Shown here: positions 35,126 to 46,661 of the stretch, piece after piece | Layout: each line of letters begins with the position of its first letter | How positions within the stretch are numbered: the stretch's first letter is position 1 | DNA from: Sinonovacula constricta | Lineage: Eukaryota > Mollusca > Bivalvia > Cardiida > Solecurtidae | Length of the DNA: 64,000 bases | Direction of reading: 5' to 3' | Assembly (NCBI GenBank): GCA_007844125.1 | Contig: CM017561.1 | Coordinates: forward strand, 65,194,547-65,258,546 | The notes under the pieces: generated by a model | What the model saw: only the letters and a program-made list of their open reading frames with translations | Told to the model about the DNA's origin: nothing | Databases searched by the model: none | Made by a program: the position numbers and the translations under genes

Positions 35126-37104
35126 AATTTGCGTGGAAACGAAAATCGTGAACAAAAGTATGTTTCATATGCCTTACTACATTTGTAGTTCGATCAACTA
35201 TTTATTTAAGTAAATTATTGCAATTAAGGCTTAAGAACAACAACAATAAACTTTACCGACATTGTGCGGCAATTTTTCTTGTGTCCTTCACGTGACCTAC
35301 AAAATTTCAGATTCGGGTTTGTTCATATTATCTTTTACTAAACCTATTTTTATCGCAAAAAATGAACGTAAGTTGTTGTTTTACAATCTCACGTGACGAT
35401 AGAGTTTCATATTTTTTCATATTTTAAGTTACTTTTTATTTTTAATATGATAAATTAATATTTTTAAAGTAAAGATACTATGTTTTGAGGAGATAAGTCC
35501 AGAAAAAAATAAAAATAAAAAAAACTATACACCTGTATTTGGGCGAAAAACTTGCTGGTGGCAGTGATATAATGTACTGTCAAGGGAAGTTATCACTGCG
35601 GGGAGTTTGGTTGTTTTGTTACAAATATTAAGTTTCTCAACATTTCTTATACAATATTATTTTAGTTTGTAGACATTTCCTTTCCAGAATATACTGTCAT
35701 TATTTGAAATAAAGTCTACTTGGGTAACTTAATATGTAGTTCTAAATTTCTTAACTCTAAACCATTTGTTAGAGTTATGAGGTTTGCATAATAAGTTATC
35801 CACGCGGCGAGAGGCTAAGCAGTCAACAATAACAAGTTGGCGATTCTGCTATTACAAGTCAAGGGGAGTAACAACGAATAAACTAAACAATTGCTTTCAG
35901 AATTGCCTACCACTTGCAGGAAATCTGGTGCACTTGCATTTTCCCAGTAGACAAATAACTATATTATGTTCACTTATCCTGTTTTAAAAATACAAGTTCG
36001 TGTTATACTTTCATAAAATTCTGTCATAAAATGTTAAAATAGGTAAACATTTAAAATAATTTTGGCGTTTTGATTGAAAATTGTGGGACTATTAAGCGTT
36101 GTTTCGAACTTGTATGCCAGGTAAATTATGCTGCAAATATTATTGTGAACAAAATAAAGAACAAATAATTAAATTTGTTATTTATTGCAAAATACATCGT
36201 GAAATAAAGCAACATTAAACATTAAGGCATATACGGGGTAGAGATTTTCATCATTTAAAATAAATATTGGTATTTCATAAAATGAATGCAAATGCAAAAT
36301 ATAACAATATCAATGAAAATAAATACCATGCAAGCGGTAAAAACAATTATGGTGATGATAGGTGATAATGATGATGATGATGATGATGACGATGTTATAT
36401 TTTTAATAATTAAAACTCGTACTTGTCAAAATAATATTTAAAACTTTGATATTTTTCCCCAAATAATTGTATACATTTTAAAAATAGTACAATGTTCTCT
36501 GAACTAGTGAGTACTATAAAGTCAGTATTTATAAACGAATAAGAAAGAAATCAACCACGCCTGTCCTGTTTTAATTTTTAATAGATTTCATGTATATGTT
36601 TTATACTTAATAACTTATTAATCATATACAAAGATAAATAATTGACTCATAATTATAACGTGCTGAAATTACAAATGTGTTAATATATATCCTATGCGCT
36701 GAACGAACGATACTCAAAATACACAATTGTGAATAAATTTACCATAAGTCTTTTTTTTTTCATTTTTCTAGACAACAGTCTATTGCTTTACAATATAAAA
36801 TAACGCTTTTCTATTAAGTAAATGCACAGAAGACCATCAAACAAAAACCTTTGTTAACGCTTGATGGCAGACAATATATAAATAATATAAGTAAATACAG
36901 GAAGCAAAATTTTATCAAAGGCTCGTATTCGTCAATACTTCTTCAAACTACGACGTGAATATACACCACTGTTATTGTTAAGAAACACCCAGCAAACACT
37001 TCCTTTGAAACTTACTGTATAGTTTATCAATTTTCGTAGTATCTATCTCCAATGTGGAGAAAGTTGTTTGTGTTTTGTGGTTTGGTAATGGTTAGCATAT
37101 GCAA
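35126..37104. other. Non-coding intergenic DNA
   Basis: AT-rich sequence with a short (GAT)n run at about 36362-36395. No gene recognised. Confidence 0.5.
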
Positions 37105-37260
37105 CATAAATATGCGACGCCAAGCTTTTACTGGTGAAAGCCTCAAAGCCTCTTACCGGGCTACAACCACCGGCGTTCTGCAGGTCAACTGGAGGACATC
37201 GCATGGCGTTACAAGTCGCCGACTCTTACCGATCGGCCACCGGTGCATTTAAAGAAACTC
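37105..37260 (-). repeat. SINE-like element, reverse orientation
   Basis: On the minus strand the head reads CACCGGTGGCCGATCGGTAA then GAGTCGGCGACTTG, A-box-like. The body reads CCAGTTGACCTGCAGAACGC then CGGTGGTTGTAGCC, which resembles the 3' domain of the element at 14395. Degraded and non-functional as a tRNA. Confidence 0.5.
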
Positions 37261-37524
37261 GTGATTTTAAATTATATTTGCTGTGCCTAGGACTTGTCTG
37301 TTTATAATCTTACTCAAACAAGCGAAACTTTGTTAAACCGCAATGAAACCTTTGATTAAAGTTTGGTATGTAAATCTTCTGTGCATTTAAACGTCGCCTT
37401 CTAAATTCCAACAAATATACGCACATACCGATCATAAATAGCACAAGGATTGGTGCGATAGTGAAGCATTAATAAAAATGATTTAAAAAAAATCGAAAAG
37501 AAAATGTATCAGGTAGAGTACGGT

Positions 37525-39470
37525 TAGCTCAATCGCAACTCTTCGGGTAATTTCAGCATACTTCCACATCATTAGCATTCGAAACGCCTCGACTTTTATT
37601 CGTACTATGGATCCTCAGTGGTGACACTGCCATTGCCGAGTTCTGATTGACGCTTTACTGTGTCTGAGCCAATTTAATTATATGCTACTTCCGTTTACAT
37701 CGAAACAAACACACATCATTGGTCATTTATCCGTTTGACAGCAGTCAAATGCCAACCGGAGCGTTTAAGATAAAAATGAATTAAAAACATTCTAACCAAC
37801 TTCAAGAAGTCATTGAGTGTTTTTTTTTCAAAATTCAAATACAAATAAGCACATGCCAGTCATAAACAGCAAACTGACTGGTCCGATGGACTAAAACAAC
37901 ACTAAATTAACGCAAAGGGTCAGTTGCATACCTGAACACAATCGGAACTCTACGGATAATTCCGGCATACTACCACATCATTAGCACTCGGAACGCCTCG
38001 GCTATTCCTAATTTGGACTATGGAATTGTTTAGACAACAGCCGAGTATTTTTAAATGCATCATCAGTGGTTACGCCGTCATAACCGAAAAGTTCTAATTG
38101 ACGCTTTCCTGTGTCCAAACCACTTTAAGTATATGCTACTTCCATTTACAACAAAACAAACACACATGATTGGTCATTTATCTGTTTGACAGGATTCAAA
38201 TGTTTATTCGGAGCTTTTCAGAAAAAAAGTGATTTCAAAAATATTCAAACCAACTTAGAGAGTCATTAAATTGCTTTATAGTGATCAATAAGAGTGTTGT
38301 TGTTTTTTTGTTTTTTTAAAAATCAAATAAATAAAGGCACATCCAGTCATAAACAACAAATTGACTAGTCCGATAGACGTTCTTTAATTAAAACAACAAA
38401 AAATTAACACAAAGAGTCAGTTGCATACCTTAACACAATAGGAACTCTTCGGATAATTCCGGCATACTACCACATCATTAGCACTCGGAACGCCTCGGCT
38501 ATTCCTAGTACTATGAAATTGTTTGGACAACAGCCGAGTATTTTTAAACGCATCATCAGTGGTGACGCCGTCATCGCCGAAAAGTTCTGATTGATACGTT
38601 TCCTGTGTCCGAGCCACTTTAAGTATATGCTACTTCCATTTACAACAAAACAAACACACATGATTGATCATTTATATGTTTGACAGCATTCAAATGTTAA
38701 TTCGCAGCTTTTCAGATAAAAGTGAATTCAAATCATTCAAATTAACTTCACCGAAGTCATTGAATTGCCTATAGTGACCAACAAGAGGTTTTCTAAATTC
38801 AAATAAATATATGAACATATCAGTCATCAACAGCAAACGGACTGGTCTGACTGACGTTCTTTAATTAAAAAAAAATGAATACAAAGAGTCTGGTGCATAC
38901 ATCAACACAATCGGAACTTTTCTGGTAATTCCGGCATACTTCCACATCATTAGCACTCGGAACGCCAAGGACATTTCTAGGCTGTACTATGGAATTGTTC
39001 GGACACCGCCGAGTATTTCCGAACGCATTATCAGTAGTGACGCCGTCATTGCCGAGAAGTTCTAATTGATACTTTACTGTGTTCGAGCCGATTTAAATAT
39101 ATGCTGCCTTCGTTTTTCAACACATCACTGGTCATTTATCCGTTGGACAACATTCACATGTCAATTTCTGATTTCTGAATAAAAAAACACTCAAATACCC
39201 ACGTCAGAGAAGTCTTAAAATGCTTATAGCGAAAAAAAATTTAAACACACGTCAGTCAGTTATAAACTGCATACGGAATGGCCCGATAACAACACTTTAA
39301 TTAAAATAATAAAAACTCGATTACAATGTATCAGGTGTATACGGTTAACAATATCGGAACTCTTCGGGTAATTCCGGTATTCTACTACTAACGTTTACAA
39401 CAAAAATCACACACTATTGGTCATCTTTCCGTTTGACAGCATTCAAATGTCAAATGGAAACTTTAAGATG
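37525..39470. repeat. Tandem family of about 410-500-bp units, four copies plus a partial
   Basis: Each unit has the block TAATTCCGGCATACT(A/T)CC, ACATCATTAGCACTCGGAAC, GCCTCGG, then GTGACGCCGTCAT(T/C)GCCGA, AGTATATGCTACTTCC and TTTGACAGCATTCAAATG. The GAACGCC anchor is at about 37583, 37991, 38488 and 38959, and a shortened unit begins near 39341. The reading frames are not conserved between units, so I treat it as non-coding. Confidence 0.85.
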
Positions 39471-39964
39471 AAGTATATTAAAAACATTCAAGTACAAAAT
39501 TTAAAACGCAAAACTGTTAATCGTAATAAATAAAATTGGTCTTCAAGCAAAATTTTAAGTATAAGAGAACAGGAACAACAGCACGGAATTCTGAAAGCAG
39601 AAAACATAAGTGGATGTCTATGTATCGCTCGAAACGAGTTTCTATGCGATCAGCCGACCTATTTAAATCCATTATATTTAATGCGTGAAATAAAACTGTT
39701 CTTAAAGTTTTATAAGTCATTGTTAAAAATGCAAACTTTTTGAGATGTACAAGGCAAAGTAGTCATTGTTACCGCTGTACAAAATATGTGTCAGCAATAT
39801 AACGATTGCAGACAATTATAAAGAAACAAGGAAGCTATCATAGGTCCCCGTCACAAAAAATATGCACAGCGTCGCAGAATTATTTACTTCTAAAGGGTAT
39901 TTAGTATTGATACAATGCACAAAAATACTAAAATCGACTATTGAACGGCCTCTTCCAAACAACA

Positions 39965-39973
39965 AGAGAGAGA

Positions 39974-40037
<64 letters not shown>

Positions 40038-40047
40038 GAGAGAGAGA

Positions 40048-40121
<74 letters not shown>

Positions 40122-40182
40122 AGGAAACGAGACAGACAGAGACAGACAGAGACAGACAGACAGACAGACAGGCAGACAGACA
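39965..40182. repeat. (GA)n then (GACA)n microsatellite
   Basis: A long GA dinucleotide run with rare T and G interruptions passes into GACA tetranucleotides at about 40130. The Ser/Leu-rich and Arg/Glu-rich reading frames across it are repeat artefacts. Confidence 0.98.
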
Positions 40183-40539
40183 AAGACGTGAGACATGTAG
40201 AGATCCACACGCAAAAGTCAACAAATGATGAACCAGACAATAAAGTAAAAATAAAGTTTATAATAGAAATAATATCGTCTTACAAGTTCATTCGGGTTTA
40301 AATGTTGTATTTGTCAGTTGGCCTATATCAGATACATATAACTACATCTTGACCATGTTCAGGGGAATTTGTGCATAATTTTTGCATACAATTATTCTTC
40401 CTAGTTAATGTTGTTGATATATTCACATGAATTGTCAGACAGTACAAATAGTAAAATATATCCTTTAAATGTCTATTTTTTACCAAATATATAAATAAGT
40501 ACAATGGAAATGCCCGTCAAAACAGACAAGGCGAGTGAT

Positions 40540-40740
40540 CACGTGATTTCTGTACAGCGTGGCTTAATTGGAAATAAGTTTTTTTCTAATGACCAGTGGG
40601 GTGTTGTGCTTTATTTTTCAAATGAATGTACGGCACCAGTCCATTTTTCATGGGATCTTTTTTAGGAAACAATAATTAATTTGTATGCTGCATGAGAGAA
40701 AAGAATGGTCCAAACTGTCAGAAGCCATCTTTTAAAAAAA
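40540..40740 (+). repeat. Foldback-element right arm, partial
   Basis: It contains GATCACGTGATTTCTGTACA, CAGCGTGGCTTAATTGGAAA, ATGAATGTACGGCACC, GGAAACAATAATTAAT and TGGTCCAAACTGTCAGAAGC, matching the right arm landmarks and terminus. The left part of the element is missing. Confidence 0.7.
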
Positions 40741-41094
40741 ATATTGGAAAACTTTTTTAAACTCCGAGAAATGCGGACTCTCATATGATCGTTTTTGGTG
40801 GATCAGTTTAGAATCGATTTACGATATCGTAAACATTTACTGTGACACGTAATTATATCAGAAAGGTGATTTAATGTTTTGAAATTAGTACAAAGTATAG
40901 TACATATTAAAAGCAATCGGAACTTAGCGTAGAAAATACAAAGCTCTACAGTTGTGGGACTTTGGTTGGAAACGATGTAGACGAGGTTGGCTGTGGGTTC
41001 ATTTATGTTGATAAGGAATAAAATGAAGACATATCACAGCTTCAAAACATTAAAAAAACACCTTTTCCAGGTCTTGCAGACAATGTATCTATTG

Positions 41095-42205
41095 TCATCC
41101 TTCAACGAATTGAAACTCTTCGTCCATTCTTTCAGACGTTATACCCCACATGTAGTAAATATCGTCTATCTGGTCAACATGAAGAAACTTGAGCATGTGG
41201 TCTTTATCCTTGCTGAATCTCATGTGAGCACCCTTTTCATCCAGGACGTAATGTTTATTCAATTTGATAAAGTTTACTCCGAGTTTCTGTGAAAGCAATC
41301 CAGTCACAAAGACATCATCTATCCAGAAAAATGGCGTGGAATACGAGAGTCCATGAAACACGTCTATCAGATCTGCGCTCAGTATATAAACTGATCCTGA
41401 ACAATATGGCGAATAAATATCATCCGGGTGCTCCTCCTTCGATGCGTACCACTTATTCTTCTTATCACGGGAAACCTTAGTGTTTTCCCAAAGGTAACAC
41501 ATAACAATCTTTTGGCTGTTATTTTGGACACGGTCGGAGTTCATATATCTCATGAAAGGATGGATGTCCACAAACACATCATCGTCTGTTTTGATGACAA
41601 ATTTTGGAGTCCTGCAAAAGGAGGAGACCCATCGGAGCGCCCCCACTGCCTTTAATGTCATATTGCGATAGGCATCGTGAAAATTCTCCACGATTATGTC
41701 ACCATAAAGATCACTTTCTAGAAGAACATTATCCATGACCAGGCTGTCATTAACAACTCCCATGATGAAAACTAGTCTCATTTTATACTTGATCAGCACC
41801 TCCCTTGACCCCCATGTGTCTCGAATTGACATTCTCTTCTTATGATTGTCAGGCGCCGAATGTACATAAATTAAATACTGAATGCCATCCTTTTTGCACA
41901 TTTTGTAAGGGTTTACAATATACCGGAAGTTGTGAGGATTGACTTCTGGTAAGGAATAATTATCTGACACATCCCCCAAATAGATTACCATTTCGAAGGA
42001 CGCTTGCAACAATATCGTTGTCTGAAGTCGTGTTTGGCATTAGGGATATTTGTCCAAACTTCCGGGTAGAGGAATACTTCGTTGTCCCGATGTAAGTAAC
42101 CGGTGTGAATGCCACCATCGTAAAACAGATGAAGAAAAGCAGTGTGAAGAGGCGGATGTTGAACTGGGGAGAAATAAGTCGTCGAAATGTCCATGACGGG
42201 AACAT
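41095..42205 (-). CDS. Beta-1,3-galactosyltransferase (GT31), type II membrane protein, one frame break
   Basis: Golgi glycosyltransferase of family GT31 that adds beta-1,3-linked galactose (or a related sugar) from UDP-sugar; the acceptor cannot be told. The N-terminal part (from 42205) has a short cytoplasmic stretch, a hydrophobic anchor FTLLFFICFTMVAF at about residues 20-33, and a stem. The catalytic part is open from about 42045 to 41095 in another frame. Motifs, numbered in the open frame from 42012: SIRDTWGS (62-69), FIMGVVND (82-89), ESDLYGDIIVENF (99-111), NMTLK (117-121), TDDDVFVD with the metal-binding DDD (142-149), YCSGSVYILS (203-212), DDVFVTG (232-238; EDV is usual). Joining the frames needs removal of one base between 41960 and 42045, or splicing of a 43-nt GT-AG segment ending at PEVNP. 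Corrected length is about 369 residues. A good acceptor lies at 42236-42237, so a 5' UTR exon lies further upstream. Confidence 0.9.
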
Positions 42206-42235
42206 GCCTGTGACATTTCTCTGGATAGAATGTGT

Positions 42236-42255
42236 CTGAAATAATAACAGAAAAG
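42236..42255 (-). other. Splice acceptor of the galactosyltransferase coding exon
   Basis: On the minus strand, TTTTCTGTTATTATTTCAG precedes the exon beginning ACACATTC, about 30 bp before the start codon at 42203-42205. This implies an upstream non-coding first exon that I could not locate. Confidence 0.55.
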
Positions 42256-43084
42256 CAGTTATTTACACGCTGCTGTCAGATCACAACCGCATGCTCAAGA
42301 AGGTCTAAACTTGGCCTTCATCATAAAGGTATTAGATGTGTAATCAATCTCATGAAAATTCGTGTAATGTTTAGCGTTTTACGATGTTACATGTTCGATC
42401 ATTTACGTCAACACTCGGCCTTCCGAGAATAAAATTGCCCAATTTTAGTTTTCTAATTTCATCGCTGTCAGCGAGAAAGATTCATGAAACAAAGCAAAAT
42501 TAAACAAAAGAAAGAAAGATTTGTGTTTTTCACAGGTTTTTGGAGTATATTTTATTTAGAAAAGTATAATCTAAAAAAAGTAGAAAACAAATGACATTTT
42601 TGTGTTTTCTTTATCTTTTATTCATCCAATTTTGGCATGTATGATATTTTTTAAAGGTCAGATATGAGGACGTCAACCTAGTACATAAAATTCGCAAAAC
42701 TTAAGTTTGCTGAGGTAAAAAGTTGTTAAAATTTTGAAAATAATCCAGAATACAATTCTGAATAATGTGATATATCTTTTTTCAGGATTCAATTTAGTCG
42801 CTATTACACATCTTATACCTTAAGAGCAATATACATATTGTACAGTTGTTAACAACAGCGTTCAAAAACAAGGGCCATTAGGTAAAACGCACAATGAAAT
42901 TAATGGTGGTTTATCAGTTGCACCCTTTGTGCCCTCATGTTCCTATGCGCCACCGATTGGCGCATAGCTGCCTGTACACTGAATACATAGCTGCGTACAT
43001 ATTGTCCCCAATAACAAAAACATAAACAGATAAGATCTGCAATAAAAAAAATCCTACCCTAGAAGGGGTAAGGTGTATATTTAT
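42256..43084. other. Non-coding DNA with a perfect hairpin
   Basis: No gene recognised. At 42944-42966, TATGCGCCA and TGGCGCATA form a perfect 9-bp stem with a 5-base loop, in otherwise AT-rich sequence. Confidence 0.5.
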
Positions 43085-43410
43085 TGTGATCATCTAGTAC
43101 CCCATATTTGCACTGAAAAATTATGTAACATTGCTAAATTGCTTTAATAACTTTCTGGAGATCCTGGTATGGGAAAAGTTGTATACGTTTATACTTCAAA
43201 TCAGAATTTCTCAGATAATTCCATCCTCGGGACGATCACAACGATAGTCGATGGATATGTACAGAACTGGAACTTTTTATTCATCGATTAGCACTCAACT
43301 GTTCATGTTTCGTTAGATATTCACTAGTTGCTGCACTTAATTCGACAGACAAAACATTTATCTTCGCACACTAGTCATGGGCATTTACATTTGTTTTATC
43401 ACGGGACTTC
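43085..43410 (+). repeat. Dispersed repeat of about 300 bp, copy 2
   Basis: It shares with 33990-34330, in order, CTAGTACCCCA, ATTGCTAAAT, ATCCTGGTATGGGAAAAGTT, GGATATGTACAGAA, GACAAAACATTTAT and ACGGGACTT. The two copies are clearly diverged, so the duplication is not recent. Confidence 0.65.
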
Positions 43411-46400
43411 AAATTTTACAAGAATGGTCATTACCATGTGTTTTAATAGCTCCAATATTGGAAAATTAATAAATATGACTAATTACAATTACACTCGAAT
43501 TCATTATTATTAGTTATCAAATTTATCCGAAAAGTTCAAGTTTTGTTTATTACCTTATTTCTTCATTAGGAACATGTGTCTTATGCTTATGTTAAACATT
43601 GTCGTAAATGTAAGTAAAAGGTAACTGACTTGAACTGCTACTGAAAAACAATCCAAACACAAACTAATCAAGAATTAACAAAACGTTATAGCAAATAAAT
43701 AATTGTAGTATTTTTAATGTGAATATACTATATAATAAATAATTTAACGTTTTTAATCTTTGTATGTACTTGGATGTTGAGGTTTTTGTTCTATTAACTG
43801 GTTTACTCATTTGACTGTTAACATATTACCAGCGTATGAATACTCTCGTCAATTACACAGGTAGATCAATATTATGTACATCAAACTACTTCCATAGTAA
43901 CGGCGAGTCTGCCAGTATGAGCATCAAATCCGCATAAAGACATAAATTGTTCAGTTTAAAGTTACATTTAAAATATTATATATTTATTCAGAGGTTACTT
44001 CAGGAAGATTCTGGGAAAACTCGCGTTGTTACGACTGTACGACGCATTCAATCATTCAGTACATTCATTAAATAAAAGGGTATGTGCACTTATAGTCCTT
44101 TCCGATAAGGGTGGTTATCTCCCTTACATTATGACCAATTTTAGGGTATATGACCAATTTTGTATTAATCGGAGGCATAAAGTCAACATCTTCAATCACA
44201 TTCTTTTTGTGTAATGTTGAAGTTAAACAAGTTGTAGATGCTTGAATCTTCAGTAAGAATCATGCTAGCTAAATCTGATGTCTTGCATTAAAATGTGGAA
44301 CATCTGTCCTCTCACACTATTTCATTATCGATGAAATATTTAAGACATATTTTATGGTTGCCCTATGGATAGGCTTTCTATGTACAGACTAACACCACTT
44401 AAATTATATAATTAATATCCCTCTTTTTGCCCTGTTCATTGCATAAACCCCTCCTTTGTTATACCCTGTTATTTGCATGTCAAATAAAACTAGAAAATGT
44501 GGAATTTCACATTTTATGGTGCTTGATACAGTGTTGATTTTTTTTTATCTTCATTTGTACAATCCATTTGAAGCAAAGTTGTACTTATTTTATTTCTGAA
44601 AGAATTTTCAGGAGTTTTGTATGCAGATTTTCCCCACTATCTAAGTCTGTGCATGAATACTTCAGTTTTTATCATTTCAGAGTAGTTATCAAGTATTAGG
44701 ATAAAGGTGAAATAATTTCCAAGGGACTCTTTCAGTTTTTACTGTAAAATTTTCATCCCGTTTTATGATGATTCTAACTTACAATATAATAAAGAAACAT
44801 GTTACTTTTCATCATAATATTATCATTATCTCAAAAGAATGCCTCTTTGAACTAACTTTTACTCCGAATAGGAGAATAACTTTATTAAGCTCTATTTTTC
44901 ATTAAATTTGGACTTCATTAATACCATATGATGGGCATTTTCTGATAATATTTGTATGTGTCATCCTATATAATACAGGGTCATTTTTTAATGTTACCAC
45001 AATAAATAAGGATTAAATTAATAATTTCACTTCAGTTTGTTTCTTTGTTGCTATTTTTACACAGAACTTGCCCTTTACTATTGTATAAACTTATATAGGA
45101 ATATTTTTTCTATATTTTTTATATTTAAGTTTAGAAATTATATTAAAAATATGTTGTTTTTAATTGATCTTTTTTCTTTCAGACTAAATAGACACGAGAC
45201 GAATTTCTTGAAATTGCAAGTGGGAATGTCCTGTTAAAATTTAAATAAATTATAAAATATTTTAGCTTTGTGTTTTTATTTCTCAATTTACATTCCCAAT
45301 AATTTGAGCAAAAAAAAAAAAGAATATCCCTTACAAATTTCTTTTTCGTTAAGTCCTGGACAAGTTCAAATCACACTTACCAAAACTTTACTTCGAATAA
45401 AATTAATAAAAACATTGAGTACAATTTAATCGTTCTAAACATGCATAACCCTTAAACATAACTCTTTCAAATATGCATCATAGAAAAACCGCTTATGAAA
45501 ATTCCATTTTTTTTTAAAATAAATTTAATATATCCAAATAATCAAATACTATATATTTTAATAAGGGTATCTGAAACTAAGTTTTCCTACTATAATATTG
45601 TTTGAATGAGGTAAAAGTAAGTTAATCTGTCATAAAAAACACTCCAATTAATATGAATGCATTATAAACAACATTGGCATACAGGGTACGGATTTTCAGG
45701 CAGAAATGAAAAAGGGCCACCAAATCAGCATTTTTGTAAAACATCTTTAAAAAAAAACGACTAAAGATATGTAGACAAACTAAACTGTTTTTTTTATTTC
45801 TTAGATGGGAAATAATCTAAGTGCCAAATTTCAGTTTTCTGTCATTTAAAATAAAAAAATCGATGTTTCATGCTACCCTTAGTAAAGTAGGCCTATTTTT
45901 CTTTCACGCTCTTTAGCGTGGAGTCTCTACTTTCCTTTCTGCTTTTTTTGGAAAGGACAATACCACGAGCAAGTTTGAAAATTGTGGTATGTCACCAGCA
46001 AGAATCAATCTCTCTGGAGGATAAATCAAGTGGTGCTTAATATGTTTATGGTACACTCGCAACTAATAAAAATAGTGGGAAGTCAGGCTTACCACTATTG
46101 TCATGTATTCTTTGTGTGTTTATTTACTTTGATTATCAATAAAATATGACGTACTATCTGACCAACAGTATGAAGTACCATTGGTGACACTTAAGAACTG
46201 TAGAAACATTTCGGGTTACTGAAATTTGGATAAGACATCATCATAAAACGGTATAAACCCTAGTTACCATAAGGTGAGTAGGGGATAGGACCCCCTGTTA
46301 TCAGCGTTTTATGGCACGATGGTACGTTATCTACAGAACAAATACTTAAAAAGGGTATGATTTTCAATCCCAAAAGGACAATCAATCCCTTTTTGTAAGA

Positions 46401-46661
46401 GGTGTGAGTTAAAGATCAGTTAGAATAAAGAAGTCTAACTTCACAGTGATATCACAGTGATCATCATCATCATTATCATCATAAACATCAGCAGCAACAT
46501 CAGCAGCAGCAACAACCAGCAACAACAATAAAGGCAAAATAATTTCAACAACAGCAATGCGGCCGTCTAACTCTTTAGATGTTATATCCTTTCATGTCAT
46601 ACACTTCCTTATTATTACTTATACAATTTTAATCACATAAGGCTGACGGTGTTGATGAATA
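43411..46661. other. Non-coding AT-rich DNA
   Basis: Over 3 kb without a recognisable gene. Minor structures are a hairpin, CACGCT-CTTT-AGCGTG, near 45905-45920 and a low-complexity ATC/AGC stretch at about 46460-46530. Confidence 0.5.

Noticed and set aside
39816..40240. Ser/Leu-rich and Arg/Glu-rich frames of about 95-132 codons
   Set aside because: Direct translation of a GA/GACA microsatellite in several frames on both strands.
45905..45920. Histone-type 3' stem-loop (CACGCT-CTTT-AGCGTG)
   Set aside because: The stem sequence does not match the conserved histone stem-loop, and no histone gene is nearby.
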